Shown piece by piece: positions 25,262 through 34,546 of a DNA stretch of 64,000 bases (positions within the stretch are counted from its first letter, which is position 1; each line of letters starts with the position of its first letter). The stretch lies in NCBI GenBank assembly GCA_035308165.1, contig DATGHC010000047.1, forward strand, positions 7,906 to 71,905, written 5' to 3'. Below the pieces are notes generated by a model that was given only the letters and a program-made list of their open reading frames with translations, ran no database searches and was not told the DNA's origin. Source of the stretch: DASTCZ01 sp035308165. Lineage in GTDB: Bacteria; Acidobacteriota; Terriglobia; Acidiferrales; UBA7541. The position numbers and the translations under genes were made by a program.

Positions 25262-26149
25262 ATGCCTGCCGCGCAAGATAAATTCACAGTCGGACTAGTG
25301 CAGATGCGCTGTTCAACCGACGCTGCCGGAAACCTCGCTCGCGCCGTGGAGCGTATCGGCGAAGCCGCGAAGCGCGGGGCCCAGATAATTTGCCTGCAGG
25401 AGCTGTTCCGCTCGCAATATTTTTGTCGTGTGGAAGATGCCGATCTGTTTTCCCTTGCCGAGCCGATTCCGGGGCCAACCACAGAAGCGCTCGCAAGGGT
25501 CGCGCGGGAACGCAAAGTTGTGGTAGTCGCCTCAGTTTTCGAGCGGCGTGCCGCCGGCCTCTACCATAATTCAGCGGCAGTCCTGGACGCGGATGGATCA
25601 CTGCTGGGCATCTACCGCAAGATGCACATTCCTGATGACCCGCTCTACTACGAAAAATTCTATTTCACACCGGGTGATTTGGGTTTTCCCACGTTTCAAA
25701 CGCGCTATGGAAAAATTGCCATCCAAATTTGCTGGGACCAGTGGTATCCCGAAGGGGCTCGGCTGGCCAGCCTGCACGGCGCGAACGTGATTTTTTATCC
25801 CACCAGCATTGGCTGGCATCCGCGCGAAAAGGCCGAGTTCGGTGCGGCGCAGCTTGATGCCTGGCGGACAATTCAGCGTGCGCATGCCATTGCCAACGGA
25901 GTCTATGTCGCAGTGGCGAATCGGGTTGGCCTGGAGGGTCCGGCTGATAATGGACTTGAATTCTGGGGCAACTCTTTCGTTGCCGGGCCGTTTGGCGAAA
26001 TGCTCGCGGAGGCGTCCAACTCCGACGAGGAAATTCTGGTCACGGAGTGCGATCCCGCTCGAGTGGAGGACACCCGCCGCAACTGGCCGTTCCTTCGCGA
26101 CCGCCGCATTGATGCCTACCCGCCGATCCTGGAACGATGGCTCGGCTGA
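25262..26149 (+). CDS. aguB: N-carbamoylputrescine amidase
   Basis: Nitrilase-superfamily amidase that hydrolyses N-carbamoylputrescine to putrescine, CO2 and ammonia. The 295-residue protein carries the triad Glu47 (CLQELF), Lys120 (IYRKMHIPDD) and Cys157 (IQICWDQWYPEGAR), the last motif being characteristic of this subfamily. NGVYVAVANRVG and LEFWGNSFVAGPFG also fit. The 3' end overlaps the agmatine deiminase gene that supplies its substrate, which makes the specific assignment strong. Confidence 0.93.
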   Translation: MPAAQDKFTVGLVQMRCSTDAAGNLARAVERIGEAAKRGAQIICLQELFRSQYFCRVEDADLFSLAEPIPGPTTEALARVARERKVVVVASVFERRAAGLYHNSAAVLDADGSLLGIYRKMHIPDDPLYYEKFYFTPGDLGFPTFQTRYGKIAIQICWDQWYPEGARLASLHGANVIFYPTSIGWHPREKAEFGAAQLDAWRTIQRAHAIANGVYVAVANRVGLEGPADNGLEFWGNSFVAGPFGEMLAEASNSDEEILVTECDPARVEDTRRNWPFLRDRRIDAYPPILERWLG

Positions 26150-27225
26150 TGGCCGCTCCCGATAAAGCAACTCGTGCGCAAGCAGCCTTCCTGATGCCCG
26201 CCGAATGGGAACCGCACGAAGCCACATGGCTCGCATGGCCGCATGAAAAAACCGACTGGCCCGTAAAGTTTGCTCCTATCCCGTGGGTGTACGGCGAAAT
26301 TGTCCGGCATCTGTCGCGCGTGGAAAAAGTACGCATCCTGGTCCAGGGCCGCGGGGAAGAAGAGTCCGCAAAGCGCGTTCTGAAAAAGGTGGATGCCGAA
26401 CTTGCCGCCGTTGAGTTTTTCCGTGTGCCAACGGACCGCGGCTGGATACGCGACTTCGGGCCGATCTTCGTTCGTGGCCAGGGCGGGGAATTGGTTGCCA
26501 CCCACTGGCTGTTTAACGCCTGGGCGAAGTATGACAACGGCCGCCGTGACGCTGCTGCCGTGACTCGGCTGGCAACAAATTTTCGCCGGTGGAAAATTCC
26601 CGTGCACCAGCCGGTTTATCGCGGCAAGCGCGTGGTTCTCGAGGGCGGTGGAATTGAAGTGAATGGCCGCGGGACACTTATGGTTTCAGAGGAGTGGCTA
26701 TTGAGCTCCGTTCAGGTCCGCAACCCCGGTTTGACTCGTGTGGACTATGAACATATTTTCCGCGACTACTTTGGCGCCACTCACGTCCTGTGGCTCGGCC
26801 GGGGGATTGCCGGCGACGACACGCATGGCCACGTGGACGATTTGGCGCGCTTCACAAGCACTGACACGGTCGTCACCGTCGTTGAAAGCGACCGGTCGGA
26901 CGTGAATTTCGATCCGCTTCAAGAAAATCTCGCACGGTTGCGTGAAATGCGCGATCAGGATGGTCACGAACTCCGCGTGGTCCGACTGCCCATGCCCGCG
27001 CCGGTTATTTTTGCCGGTGAGCGTCTACCCGCGAGCTATGCGAATTTTTATATTGCCAATAAGACTGTCCTGGTACCAACGTTTAATGACCCGAATGACC
27101 GCGTGGCGCTGAATACGCTGGCGGACTTATTTCCGGATCGCAAAGTTGTGGGTATTGCGGCGCAGGATTTGGTGTTGGGCTTGGGCACCTTGCATTGCAT
27201 GTCGCAACAGCAGCCCGCGCGCTGA
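26137..27225 (+). CDS. aguA: Agmatine deiminase
   Basis: Converts agmatine to N-carbamoylputrescine and ammonia, the step before AguB. The 362-residue guanidine-modifying-fold protein has MPAEWEPHEATWLAWPH near residue 20, DRGWIRDFGPIFV, the catalytic His/Asp region DDTHGHVDDLARF, and the nucleophile Cys354 in GTLHCMSQQ. Two starts are possible: ATG 26137 (13 bp overlap with aguB) and ATG 26149 (TGATG overlap with its stop). No arginine decarboxylase is in the window, so the source of agmatine is not visible. Confidence 0.94.
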   Translation: MARLMAAPDKATRAQAAFLMPAEWEPHEATWLAWPHEKTDWPVKFAPIPWVYGEIVRHLSRVEKVRILVQGRGEEESAKRVLKKVDAELAAVEFFRVPTDRGWIRDFGPIFVRGQGGELVATHWLFNAWAKYDNGRRDAAAVTRLATNFRRWKIPVHQPVYRGKRVVLEGGGIEVNGRGTLMVSEEWLLSSVQVRNPGLTRVDYEHIFRDYFGATHVLWLGRGIAGDDTHGHVDDLARFTSTDTVVTVVESDRSDVNFDPLQENLARLREMRDQDGHELRVVRLPMPAPVIFAGERLPASYANFYIANKTVLVPTFNDPNDRVALNTLADLFPDRKVVGIAAQDLVLGLGTLHCMSQQQPAR

Positions 27226-27338
27226 GCCAGTTGGCGGAGGCCGCGCCCACGATTTGATTCCGGTGTACCCTCTGTGTTTATTCTATGGATGTCGGGTTTG
27301 GGCATCCAGACTTCAGCGCTTCACCTGGCGATATCAGC

Positions 27339-27821
27339 ATGAAGATAGCCATTGCATCCGACCACGCAGGGTTTGAGTTAAAGGCGCGGCTCGTGCCGTT
27401 CCTCACTGGACTTGGCCACGCCGTGGAAGACCTGGGCACACGCGACACAACTCCAGTGGATTACCCTGACTACGCGGAGGCGGTCGGCCAGGCCGTGCTC
27501 GAGCGAAGGGCAGAGCGGGGAATCATGATCTGCGGAAGTGGCGTAGGGGCCGTAGTTGCCGCCAATAAGCTGCCCGGCATTCGCGCCTGCGTTTGCCATG
27601 ACACCTATTCGGCGCATCAGGGCGTGGAGCACGACCAGATGAATGTGCTGGTCCTTGGAGCGCGCATTATTGGAGTTGAGTTGGCATTCGAGCTTGTCCG
27701 CGCCTATCTGGGTGCCATCTTCAGCGCGGAAGCGCGCCACATCCGCCGCATCGCAAAAATCCACGCGCTGGAAGAAAAATACTGTGGAGCGAAACCTCCA
27801 GCAAAGGGAGCAGGGCAATGA
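27339..27821 (+). CDS. rpiB: Ribose-5-phosphate isomerase B
   Basis: Interconverts ribose-5-phosphate and ribulose-5-phosphate. The 160-residue RpiB/LacA-LacB-fold protein starts MKIAIASDHAGFELK and has the active-site Cys65 in MICGSGVG and a conserved ACVCHDTYSA. A C-terminal extension (residues 140-160) is slightly longer than in Escherichia coli RpiB. ATG 27339 is used because the first strand begins there; an upstream in-frame ATG at 27285 adds 18 atypical residues. The stop overlaps the pgi start (ATGA). It is the first gene of a five-gene sugar-phosphate operon. Confidence 0.92.
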   Translation: MKIAIASDHAGFELKARLVPFLTGLGHAVEDLGTRDTTPVDYPDYAEAVGQAVLERRAERGIMICGSGVGAVVAANKLPGIRACVCHDTYSAHQGVEHDQMNVLVLGARIIGVELAFELVRAYLGAIFSAEARHIRRIAKIHALEEKYCGAKPPAKGAGQ

Positions 27822-29590
27822 CCGCGACCCCTCAGCCATCACAATTATCTGCTGCATTATTCGGCCAAAGCGCGAGCCTTCCTGCGGACATCGCCTCAAA
27901 AGTTACGGCCGCAATTGGGGATTGGACCAGTGGCGATAAGGTCCGCCGCCTGTGGGCGGGCGATGTGACACTTTGGACTGGCGCCGACGAAAGTCAGTGG
28001 CTGGGTTGGCTCAACATTGTGGAGCAACAAATTGCTCAGACGCAGATATTTCGGAGTCTTGCAGCCGAGATTCGCGCTGACAACTTTACCCTTGCGCTGT
28101 TGTTGGGAATGGGCGGCTCCAGCCTTTGTCCGGAAGTAATGAAGCTCACATTTGGCCGCGTCGCGGGCTTTCCTGAAATGCTGGTGCTTGATTCCACTGA
28201 TCCGGCGCAGGTCGCCACCACTGCCAAGAAGATCGATCCTGCGCGCACGCTCTTCATCGTTTCCAGCAAGTCCGGCACGACGCTTGAGCCCAACATTTTC
28301 CAGCAGTATTTCTACGGCCTCGCCAAACAAGCGCTGGGGGATAAACAAGCGGCCGCGCACTTTATCGCCATCACCGACCCCGGCTCACACTTGGAACAGG
28401 TGGCCAAGGCCGAAGGATTCCGCCACATTTTCCCTGGAGTGCCCAGCATCGGCGGCCGTTATTCGGCACTTTCAAACTTTGGAATGATTCCTGCGGCAGT
28501 GCAGGGTGTGGACGTGACCAAATTCCTTGAGCGCGCCGCTGAGATGGTCCGCGCTTGCGGCTCCGGTGTGCCAGCCGCTCAAAATCCGGGCGTGCAACTG
28601 GGCGCAATTCTGGGAACATTGGCGAAGTTGGGGCGCGACAAAGTCACGTTCATCACCTCGCCCGCGATCTCCGACCTGGGAGCCTGGCTCGAACAGTTAT
28701 TGGCCGAATCAACGGGCAAGCTGGGCAAGGGCTTGATCCCGGTGGACAGGGAACTCACTGCTGCGCCTTCGGAATATGGCAGCGACAGATTGTTCGTCTA
28801 TCTGCGCTTCCAGCCCGTGCCCGATGGCACACAGGATGCTGCAGTTGCCGCTCTAGAGCGCGATGGAAATCCGGTTGTGCGAATCGAAATTTCAGACATC
28901 TACGATCTCGGCAAGGAATTCTTTCGCTGGGAAATAGCCACCGCAGTTGCCGGATCGATTCTGGGCATCAATGCCTTCAACCAGCCCGATGTTGAAGCGA
29001 GCAAGATTGAGACGCGCAAGCTCACCACGGAATACGAGAAAAGCGGTTCGTTGCCGGGCGAAAAGCCATTTTATCAGGGAGGCAAGGACGAATCTGAAGT
29101 GCAGCTTTTTGCCGATGAGCGCAATGCCCATGAGCTTGCCAGTGCCGCCGGTGGAAAGGCCTCGCTCATTCAATTTTTGCGTACCCACTTTGCGCGGTTG
29201 CATGCGGACGATTATTTCGGTTTGCTTGCCTATGTGGAGATGAACGAAGCGCACCAGCAACAATTGCAAACGCTGCGCCACGCTGTCCGCCACGCCACTC
29301 GGAACGCCACGTGCCTTGGATTTGGCCCCCGCTTTCTGCATTCGACGGGGCAGGCATATAAGGGCGGGCCGAATAGCGGGGTATTCTTGCAGATTACTTG
29401 CGATGACGCGGCGGATGTGCCCATCCCCGGCCAGAAATATACGTTTGGCATCGTCAAGGCCGCCCAAGCGCGGGGAGATTTCGCTGTGTTGGCCGAACGT
29501 GGCCGCCGTGCGTTGCGTGTGCATTTGGGCAAGGACGTTGCCGCGGGGCTGGCGACTCTGGTCGCCGCAGTTCGCGAAGCCGTGCAATAA
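27818..29590 (+). CDS. pgi: Glucose-6-phosphate isomerase
   Basis: Interconverts glucose-6-phosphate and fructose-6-phosphate. The 590-residue protein resembles the isomerase half of transaldolase-PGI fusions. It shows the SIS-type phosphate-binding motifs LLLGMGGSSLCPEV (about residues 91-104) and IVSSKSGTTLEPN (about 145-157), then PSIGGRYSALSNFGMIPAAV, and near the C-terminus HSTGQAYKGGPNSG. No transaldolase domain is attached. It overlaps rpiB by four bases. Fructose-6-phosphate from this step is also a potential substrate of the phosphoketolase encoded 17 kb upstream. Confidence 0.9.
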   Translation: MTATPQPSQLSAALFGQSASLPADIASKVTAAIGDWTSGDKVRRLWAGDVTLWTGADESQWLGWLNIVEQQIAQTQIFRSLAAEIRADNFTLALLLGMGGSSLCPEVMKLTFGRVAGFPEMLVLDSTDPAQVATTAKKIDPARTLFIVSSKSGTTLEPNIFQQYFYGLAKQALGDKQAAAHFIAITDPGSHLEQVAKAEGFRHIFPGVPSIGGRYSALSNFGMIPAAVQGVDVTKFLERAAEMVRACGSGVPAAQNPGVQLGAILGTLAKLGRDKVTFITSPAISDLGAWLEQLLAESTGKLGKGLIPVDRELTAAPSEYGSDRLFVYLRFQPVPDGTQDAAVAALERDGNPVVRIEISDIYDLGKEFFRWEIATAVAGSILGINAFNQPDVEASKIETRKLTTEYEKSGSLPGEKPFYQGGKDESEVQLFADERNAHELASAAGGKASLIQFLRTHFARLHADDYFGLLAYVEMNEAHQQQLQTLRHAVRHATRNATCLGFGPRFLHSTGQAYKGGPNSGVFLQITCDDAADVPIPGQKYTFGIVKAAQARGDFAVLAERGRRALRVHLGKDVAAGLATLVAAVREAVQ

Positions 29591-29664
29591 AGGTGGCAGG
29601 AATCCACGTGGCGCTGCCAATGCGCCATTCGACATAGTTCGTATTCAAACGAGGAGCGTCAATC

Positions 29665-30651
29665 ATGCAAATGGGAATGGTGGGGCTCGGGCGCATGGGT
29701 GCCAATATGGTCAGGCGCTTGATCCGCGGCGGCCACAATTGCATCGTCAGCGATCACGCGCCTGCAAACGTGCAGCAGATTGTCGGCGAGGGAGCGATCG
29801 GCTCCGCCTCTCTTGCGGAATTGGTGTCGAAGCTTGCGCCGCCGCGAGCTGTCTGGATGATGATCCCTGCCGGCGACCCCACAGAAGAAACAGCTCTGGC
29901 ACTGGGCGAATTATTGCAACGCGGCGACATCATTATCGATGGAGGCAACTCGTATTTTAAGGACGATGTCCGCCGCTCCAAGCTGGTCGGGCAGCGTGGA
30001 ATTGCTTACCTGGATGTGGGCACCAGCGGCGGTGTGTGGGGACTTGATCGTGGCTATTGCATGATGATCGGCGGCCCACAGAAAATCGTCGAATATCTCG
30101 ACCCTATTTTTCGTACGCTGGCCCCCGGGAAGGGAAGTATTCCACGCACGCCCGGCCGCGAAAAGCTCGGTGGAACGTCGGAAGAGGGCTACATCTATTG
30201 CGGGCCGTCTGGCTCCGGCCATTTCGTGAAAATGGTGCACAACGGCATTGAGTACGGATTGATGCAAGCCTACGCCGAGGGCTTTGACATCATGCGCAAC
30301 GCTAACTCCACCGCGCTGCCGGAAGAAATCCGCTACAACTTGAAGCTGGAAGATATTGCCGAGATTTGGCGGCGCGGCAGCGTGGTCAGCTCGTGGCTCC
30401 TCGATTTAACCGCCATGGCGCTGGTTGAAAATCCGGCGCTCTCGGAATTCACCGGGCAGGTGGCCGATTCGGGCGAAGGCCGCTGGACTGTTGAAGCGGC
30501 CATGGAAGAATCGGTGCCCTGCGAAGTTATTACTTCAGCTTTGTTCACCAGGTTCCGATCGCGTCAGGGCAATACTTTCGCGGAAAAACTGCTCAGCGCG
30601 ATGCGGAACAAATTCGGCGGCCATGTGGAACAGGCTGCCGCGGCCAAGTAG
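29665..30651 (+). CDS. gnd: 6-phosphogluconate dehydrogenase, decarboxylating (short type)
   Basis: Oxidises 6-phosphogluconate to ribulose-5-phosphate and CO2 with NAD(P)+. The 328-residue length is that of the short, YqeC/GndA-like class rather than the 470-residue Escherichia coli type. Signatures are the Rossmann start MGMVGLGRMGANMV, IIDGGNSYFKDD, YLDVGTSGGVWG, and the catalytic Lys region GPSGSGHFVKMVHNGIEYG. GAGGAG lies about eight bases upstream of ATG 29665. It lies between pgi and zwf in one operon. Confidence 0.93.
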   Translation: MQMGMVGLGRMGANMVRRLIRGGHNCIVSDHAPANVQQIVGEGAIGSASLAELVSKLAPPRAVWMMIPAGDPTEETALALGELLQRGDIIIDGGNSYFKDDVRRSKLVGQRGIAYLDVGTSGGVWGLDRGYCMMIGGPQKIVEYLDPIFRTLAPGKGSIPRTPGREKLGGTSEEGYIYCGPSGSGHFVKMVHNGIEYGLMQAYAEGFDIMRNANSTALPEEIRYNLKLEDIAEIWRRGSVVSSWLLDLTAMALVENPALSEFTGQVADSGEGRWTVEAAMEESVPCEVITSALFTRFRSRQGNTFAEKLLSAMRNKFGGHVEQAAAAK

Positions 30652-30712
30652 AGTTTTTCTTTCAAATTGAGATGTGATTTGATCTGAATTTCCGGCCAAG
30701 GAGATTTCGCAA

Positions 30713-32248
30713 ATGCCGAAGGGGTCTCACGATTGCGGAAGTGGTGAGCAGGGCGCACCGAGCTGCCCGTGCATCATGGTGGTGTTCGGAGCGAGTGGCG
30801 ATCTCACCAAGCGCAAGTTGCTCCCGGCTCTTTACAATCTCGCGGCGGAAAAACTACTCCCCGAAGAATTTGCAGTTGTCGGATTTGGGCGCCGCACTTA
30901 TGGCCACGAGGATTTCCGCAAATATTGCTCCGACGCGCTTCAGGAGTTTCTGCCCAACGAAGTGGACGCGGCTGTTCGCGATTGGCTGATCCCCCGCCTC
31001 TATTTCCATGCCGGCAATTTCGACGATGCCGCGGCTTTCGAGCCTCTGAAAAGCTTACTGGCCTGCATCGATAAGGAGCGGAACACCGGTGGCAATTATC
31101 TGTTTTACATGGCCACCTCCCCGGAATTCTTTGGCGAAATTGCCCGCCAGCTCAACGCCGCCGGGCTTACAGCTCAAACCGACGGCAAAACGAGGCGACT
31201 CGTCGTCGAAAAACCATTTGGGCGCGACCTGGCGTCCGCAAAAGCGCTGAACAGCGAGCTATTGAAAGTCGTCACGGAAAAGCAGATTTATCGCATTGAC
31301 CATTACCTGGGCAAAGAGACCGTCCAAAACATTTTAGCTTTTCGCTTTGGCAACGGAATCTTTGAGCCTATCTGGAACCGCCGCTACATCGAACACGTGC
31401 AAATCACCGTAGCAGAAACTGTGGGCGTCGAAATGCGCGGCGATTACTACGACAAGGCCGGGGCACTGCGCGACATGTTGCCAAACCACCTTTTCCAGCT
31501 GGTCACGCTAATGGCCATGGAGCCGCCCAGTTCGTTCGATGCGGATATCGTGCGTGAGGAGCAGACCAAGGTCTTGCGCGCGTTGCCGCCGATGAACGAA
31601 GCAGAAGTGCTCGCCGAGGTGGTTCGCGGCCAATATGGCGCCGGGGAAATTGCCGGCGCAAAAGTTCCCGCGTACCGCTCCGAGCCGAACGTGCCGCCCC
31701 AATCGGCCACCGAAACTTTTCTGGCCATGAAACTGAAAATTGAAAACTGGCGCTGGGCCGACGTTCCTTTCTTTCTGCGAACTGGAAAGCGGTTGAAGGA
31801 GCGCATCACCGAAATCGTGATCCAATTCCGGCGCGCCCCCTTGATGCTTTTCCACCCGACGCAGAGCGGTGTGTTGCCGCCCAACCAGTTGGTGCTGAAT
31901 ATCCAGCCAATGGAAGGAATTTCCATTAAGTTTAATGCGAAAGTCCCCGGGCCGATCGTCAACCTCCAGCCGGTGAATATGAACTTTCGCTACCAGGACT
32001 ATTTCAAAGCCCGGCCCAGTACGGGCTACGAGCGTCTTCTGTATGACGCCATGATCGGTGATGCAACGTTGTTCCAGCGCGCGGATACCGTGGAAATTGC
32101 CTGGAGTGTGGTCCAGCCGGTTTTGGATTCATGGTCCGCGCATCCCCCCGCGAATTTCCCTAATTATGCCGCGGGCTCATGGGGGCCGCGTGAAGTTGAC
32201 CTCCTTATCGCGCAAGACGGCAGGCCTCGCTCCTGGTGCAACGCATAA
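30713..32248 (+). CDS. zwf: Glucose-6-phosphate 1-dehydrogenase
   Basis: First step of the oxidative pentose phosphate route: glucose-6-phosphate to 6-phosphoglucono-lactone with NADP+. The 511-residue protein has the nucleotide-binding VVFGASGDLTKRKLLPALY (about residues 23-41), VVEKPFGRDLASA, the active-site RIDHYLGKE (194-202) and FRTGKRL-like FLRTGKRLKER. A Cys-containing N-terminal extension of about 20 residues precedes the domain. AAGGAG stands about nine bases upstream of ATG 30713. Confidence 0.95.
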   Translation: MPKGSHDCGSGEQGAPSCPCIMVVFGASGDLTKRKLLPALYNLAAEKLLPEEFAVVGFGRRTYGHEDFRKYCSDALQEFLPNEVDAAVRDWLIPRLYFHAGNFDDAAAFEPLKSLLACIDKERNTGGNYLFYMATSPEFFGEIARQLNAAGLTAQTDGKTRRLVVEKPFGRDLASAKALNSELLKVVTEKQIYRIDHYLGKETVQNILAFRFGNGIFEPIWNRRYIEHVQITVAETVGVEMRGDYYDKAGALRDMLPNHLFQLVTLMAMEPPSSFDADIVREEQTKVLRALPPMNEAEVLAEVVRGQYGAGEIAGAKVPAYRSEPNVPPQSATETFLAMKLKIENWRWADVPFFLRTGKRLKERITEIVIQFRRAPLMLFHPTQSGVLPPNQLVLNIQPMEGISIKFNAKVPGPIVNLQPVNMNFRYQDYFKARPSTGYERLLYDAMIGDATLFQRADTVEIAWSVVQPVLDSWSAHPPANFPNYAAGSWGPREVDLLIAQDGRPRSWCNA

Positions 32249-32339
32249 AGTATATTGGGCCGGTAATACGAGCCACATCCTCTCGGGTCACGCTCGGGGG
32301 CGTTGAGCGGAACTTCATTCGGAGAAGAGTGCACCCAAA

Positions 32340-33329
32340 ATGATTTTGGCGGGCGATGCAGGCGGAACCAACGCGCGCATGGCACTGTTTGAATCCCGCG
32401 GCGCGGACCTCAATCTTGTCACTGAAAGAATCTATCCCAGTAAAAACTATAAGGGGCTCGAGGATATTGTCGCCGATTTTCTGCGGTCGAACTCAGCGAA
32501 ACCCGATGTGGCGGGAATCGGCGTTGCAGGGCCGGTCAGGGCAGGCCGTTGCGTGGCCACGAACCTCCCCTGGATCGTGGATGCTGCCAAGCTTGCCGCG
32601 GCCGCCGGCCTGCCGCGCGTTGTCCTGCTGAATGATCTGGAAGCCAACGCTTATGGCATTGCCACTCTTCCGGCCGCCGACTTGGCCGTGATCCAGCAGG
32701 GGAACGCAAATCCAAAAGGGAATGCCGCGGTAATCTCCGCGGGAACCGGGCTGGGGGAAGCGGGAATGTACTGGGATGGCGCGACGCTCCGCCCATTTGC
32801 CGCCGAAGGAGGCCATTCGAGTTTTGCTCCTGAGGGCGAGTTGCAGGGGGAGCTTTTCCAGCACCTCGCGCGCAAATTTGGCCATGTCAGTTGTGAACGC
32901 ATCCTGTCCGGCCCCGGCCTGGTTAATGTGTATGAGTTTCTGCGAGACACCGGTCGCGGCGCTGAACCCGCCTGGCTTGCGGATGAATTTCGCTCGGGCG
33001 ATCCGGCGGCTGCGATTTCCGCCGCTGCGCTGGCGGGGAAAAGCGATCTCTGCGTCTCGGCCCTCGACTTGTTCGTGCAAGCCTATGGCGCAGAAGCCGG
33101 CAACCTCGCTCTCCATATGCTGGCCACCGCCGGTGTTTACATCGGCGGCGGCATCGCCCCCAAAATACTTGCTAAGCTGAAGAGCGGATTGTTCCTGGAA
33201 GCTTTTCTCGCCAAAGGGCGGATGAAGCCGCTGCTCGAAGTCATCCCCGTGATGGTGATCCTGAATGAAAACACCGCCTTACGCGGCGCTGCTCGCGGCG
33301 CCATCCTCAATTCATCCTCAGGTAAGTGA
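32340..33329 (+). CDS. glk: Glucokinase
   Basis: Phosphorylates glucose with ATP to feed pgi and zwf. The 329-residue protein belongs to the proteobacterial-type Glk family: phosphate-1 motif ILAGDAGGTNARMALFE, GIGVAGPVRAGR, adenosine/sugar region LLNDLEANAYGI, AVISAGTGLGEAG, and EGGHSSFAPEGELQ. It closes the rpiB-pgi-gnd-zwf-glk run, with GGAGAAG upstream. A phosphogluconolactonase gene, which would complete the oxidative branch, is not among these neighbours. Confidence 0.93.
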   Translation: MILAGDAGGTNARMALFESRGADLNLVTERIYPSKNYKGLEDIVADFLRSNSAKPDVAGIGVAGPVRAGRCVATNLPWIVDAAKLAAAAGLPRVVLLNDLEANAYGIATLPAADLAVIQQGNANPKGNAAVISAGTGLGEAGMYWDGATLRPFAAEGGHSSFAPEGELQGELFQHLARKFGHVSCERILSGPGLVNVYEFLRDTGRGAEPAWLADEFRSGDPAAAISAAALAGKSDLCVSALDLFVQAYGAEAGNLALHMLATAGVYIGGGIAPKILAKLKSGLFLEAFLAKGRMKPLLEVIPVMVILNENTALRGAARGAILNSSSGK

Positions 33330-33411
33330 TTGCATACATCTTCCAAGATTCAAGATTCGTACCGTTGACAGATTCTTCCGGTGAATATAGGTTACGCACA
33401 AGCGTTGCCCT

Positions 33412-34077
33412 ATGGCCAGAAGGAGAAAGCGGATTGCCTCGCCGGAACGGCGCTTGCAGATTCTGCAAGTGGCGCGGCGTCTTTTTTCGCGCCAGGGCTT
33501 TCGAGGCACCACCACCCGCCAGATCGCCGAGCAAGCTCGGGTAAACGAAGCCATCATTTTCCGCCACTTTCCACGCAAGGACGATCTTTACTGGGCGGTG
33601 CTGGATGAAATCAGCCGCGGCGGGAAGGGTCGCCGGGAGTTGCAGGAATCATTCGGTGGTGGGACAGGCCCAACCTCCTCGAGTCGTGCCGACGATGAGA
33701 AGATTTTTACTTCCCTCGCCCTGAGTATTCTGCGGCGCTCGCGCGAAAACCCCGAGCTGGGCCGGTTGCTCCTGTTCAGCGCTCTGGAGCGTCACTCGCT
33801 CTCGCAGCGATTCTTCAAGACCTACATCGCCGCGTATTGGGAACAGCTCGCACAATACATTCGGGCCCGAATGCGCGCCGGACAGTTCCGCCGAATGAAT
33901 CCCCTGCTTGCGGCCAGCAACTTCGTGGGAATGGTCAGCCAATATCACATGATGCAGGACCTGTTCGGCGCAAAGGCCTATCAGCACTACAACGACCGCC
34001 TGGTTTGCCGCACCATTGCGCAAATATGGCTCGGCGGTGTGCAGGTAAGCCGTTCCTCCGCAAGAGCTCGAAACTGA
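33412..34077 (+). CDS. TetR/AcrR family transcriptional regulator
   Basis: A 221-residue regulator. A basic N-terminus leads into the TetR helix-turn-helix (RRLQILQVARRLFSRQGFRGTTTRQIAEQARVNEAIIFRHFPRKDDLY, about residues 12-56, described by its ends). A helical ligand-binding domain follows, containing LLLFSALERHSLSQRFF. It lies 82 bp after glk on the same strand. Whether it controls the sugar operon or an exporter elsewhere cannot be told. Effector unknown. Confidence 0.9.
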   Translation: MARRRKRIASPERRLQILQVARRLFSRQGFRGTTTRQIAEQARVNEAIIFRHFPRKDDLYWAVLDEISRGGKGRRELQESFGGGTGPTSSSRADDEKIFTSLALSILRRSRENPELGRLLLFSALERHSLSQRFFKTYIAAYWEQLAQYIRARMRAGQFRRMNPLLAASNFVGMVSQYHMMQDLFGAKAYQHYNDRLVCRTIAQIWLGGVQVSRSSARARN

Positions 34078-34546
34078 TTCGGTGCGGTTTGCTGATGATT
34101 TGCGCTAGGCGGCCCCCCTCTTTCTCGTAACTGCGGATTCTAAAGGACTTTAAGTCCAATGAATTTGTAACTGCGCATTCTAAAAGAGTTGGAAGGCCAT
34201 TTTTTATAACTGCGCATTACAAAGGACTTAGGGTTCTTGCCCCGTTTCCAAATCCGAAGGACTATAAAGCGTGGGTCCCAGTGGCTCTCTATGTTGTAGC
34301 GTGAATCGAGAGTAGCGCTTATGTTAGCTATTCGGATAGGTATTGTCAATAGAATATTTCGAGAATCTCCCGACGTAAAGCTTTCGAATGCAACTCAATT
34401 TCGCAACCCTTAACGCCTCGCGAAAGCATGCTACCGGATCAAGCATCCGTTGCCCCGCCCGTATAACGAGCAAAAGATGACCACCCGGTAACTGCTGCGC
34501 TTCAATTGGTTGGATATTGGGATCGGCGCGACTCAGAATATCACGT
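34078..34546. other. Gene-poor stretch with short direct repeats
   Basis: About 470 bp between the TetR gene and two unknown genes. Apart from the three-unit repeat listed separately I see no convincing coding region; the short frames here only translate the repeat (SFxMRSYK-like peptides on the minus strand). It is AT-richer than the neighbouring genes. Confidence 0.5.
34127..34229. repeat. Three direct copies of a 24 bp unit at about 40 bp spacing
   Basis: Units at 34127-34150, 34167-34190 and 34206-34229 share the core TAACTGCGCATTCTAAAGGA with one to four differences each. The 15-16 bp spacers are unrelated. The periodicity is 40 and 39 bp. Units are diverged and there are only three, with no cas genes, so this is not a CRISPR. 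It may be a member of a dispersed intergenic repeat family or a set of protein-binding sites. Confidence 0.65.

Noticed and set aside
34127..34229. Considered as a CRISPR array
   Set aside because: Only three diverged units, spacers of 15-16 bp, no cas genes nearby.
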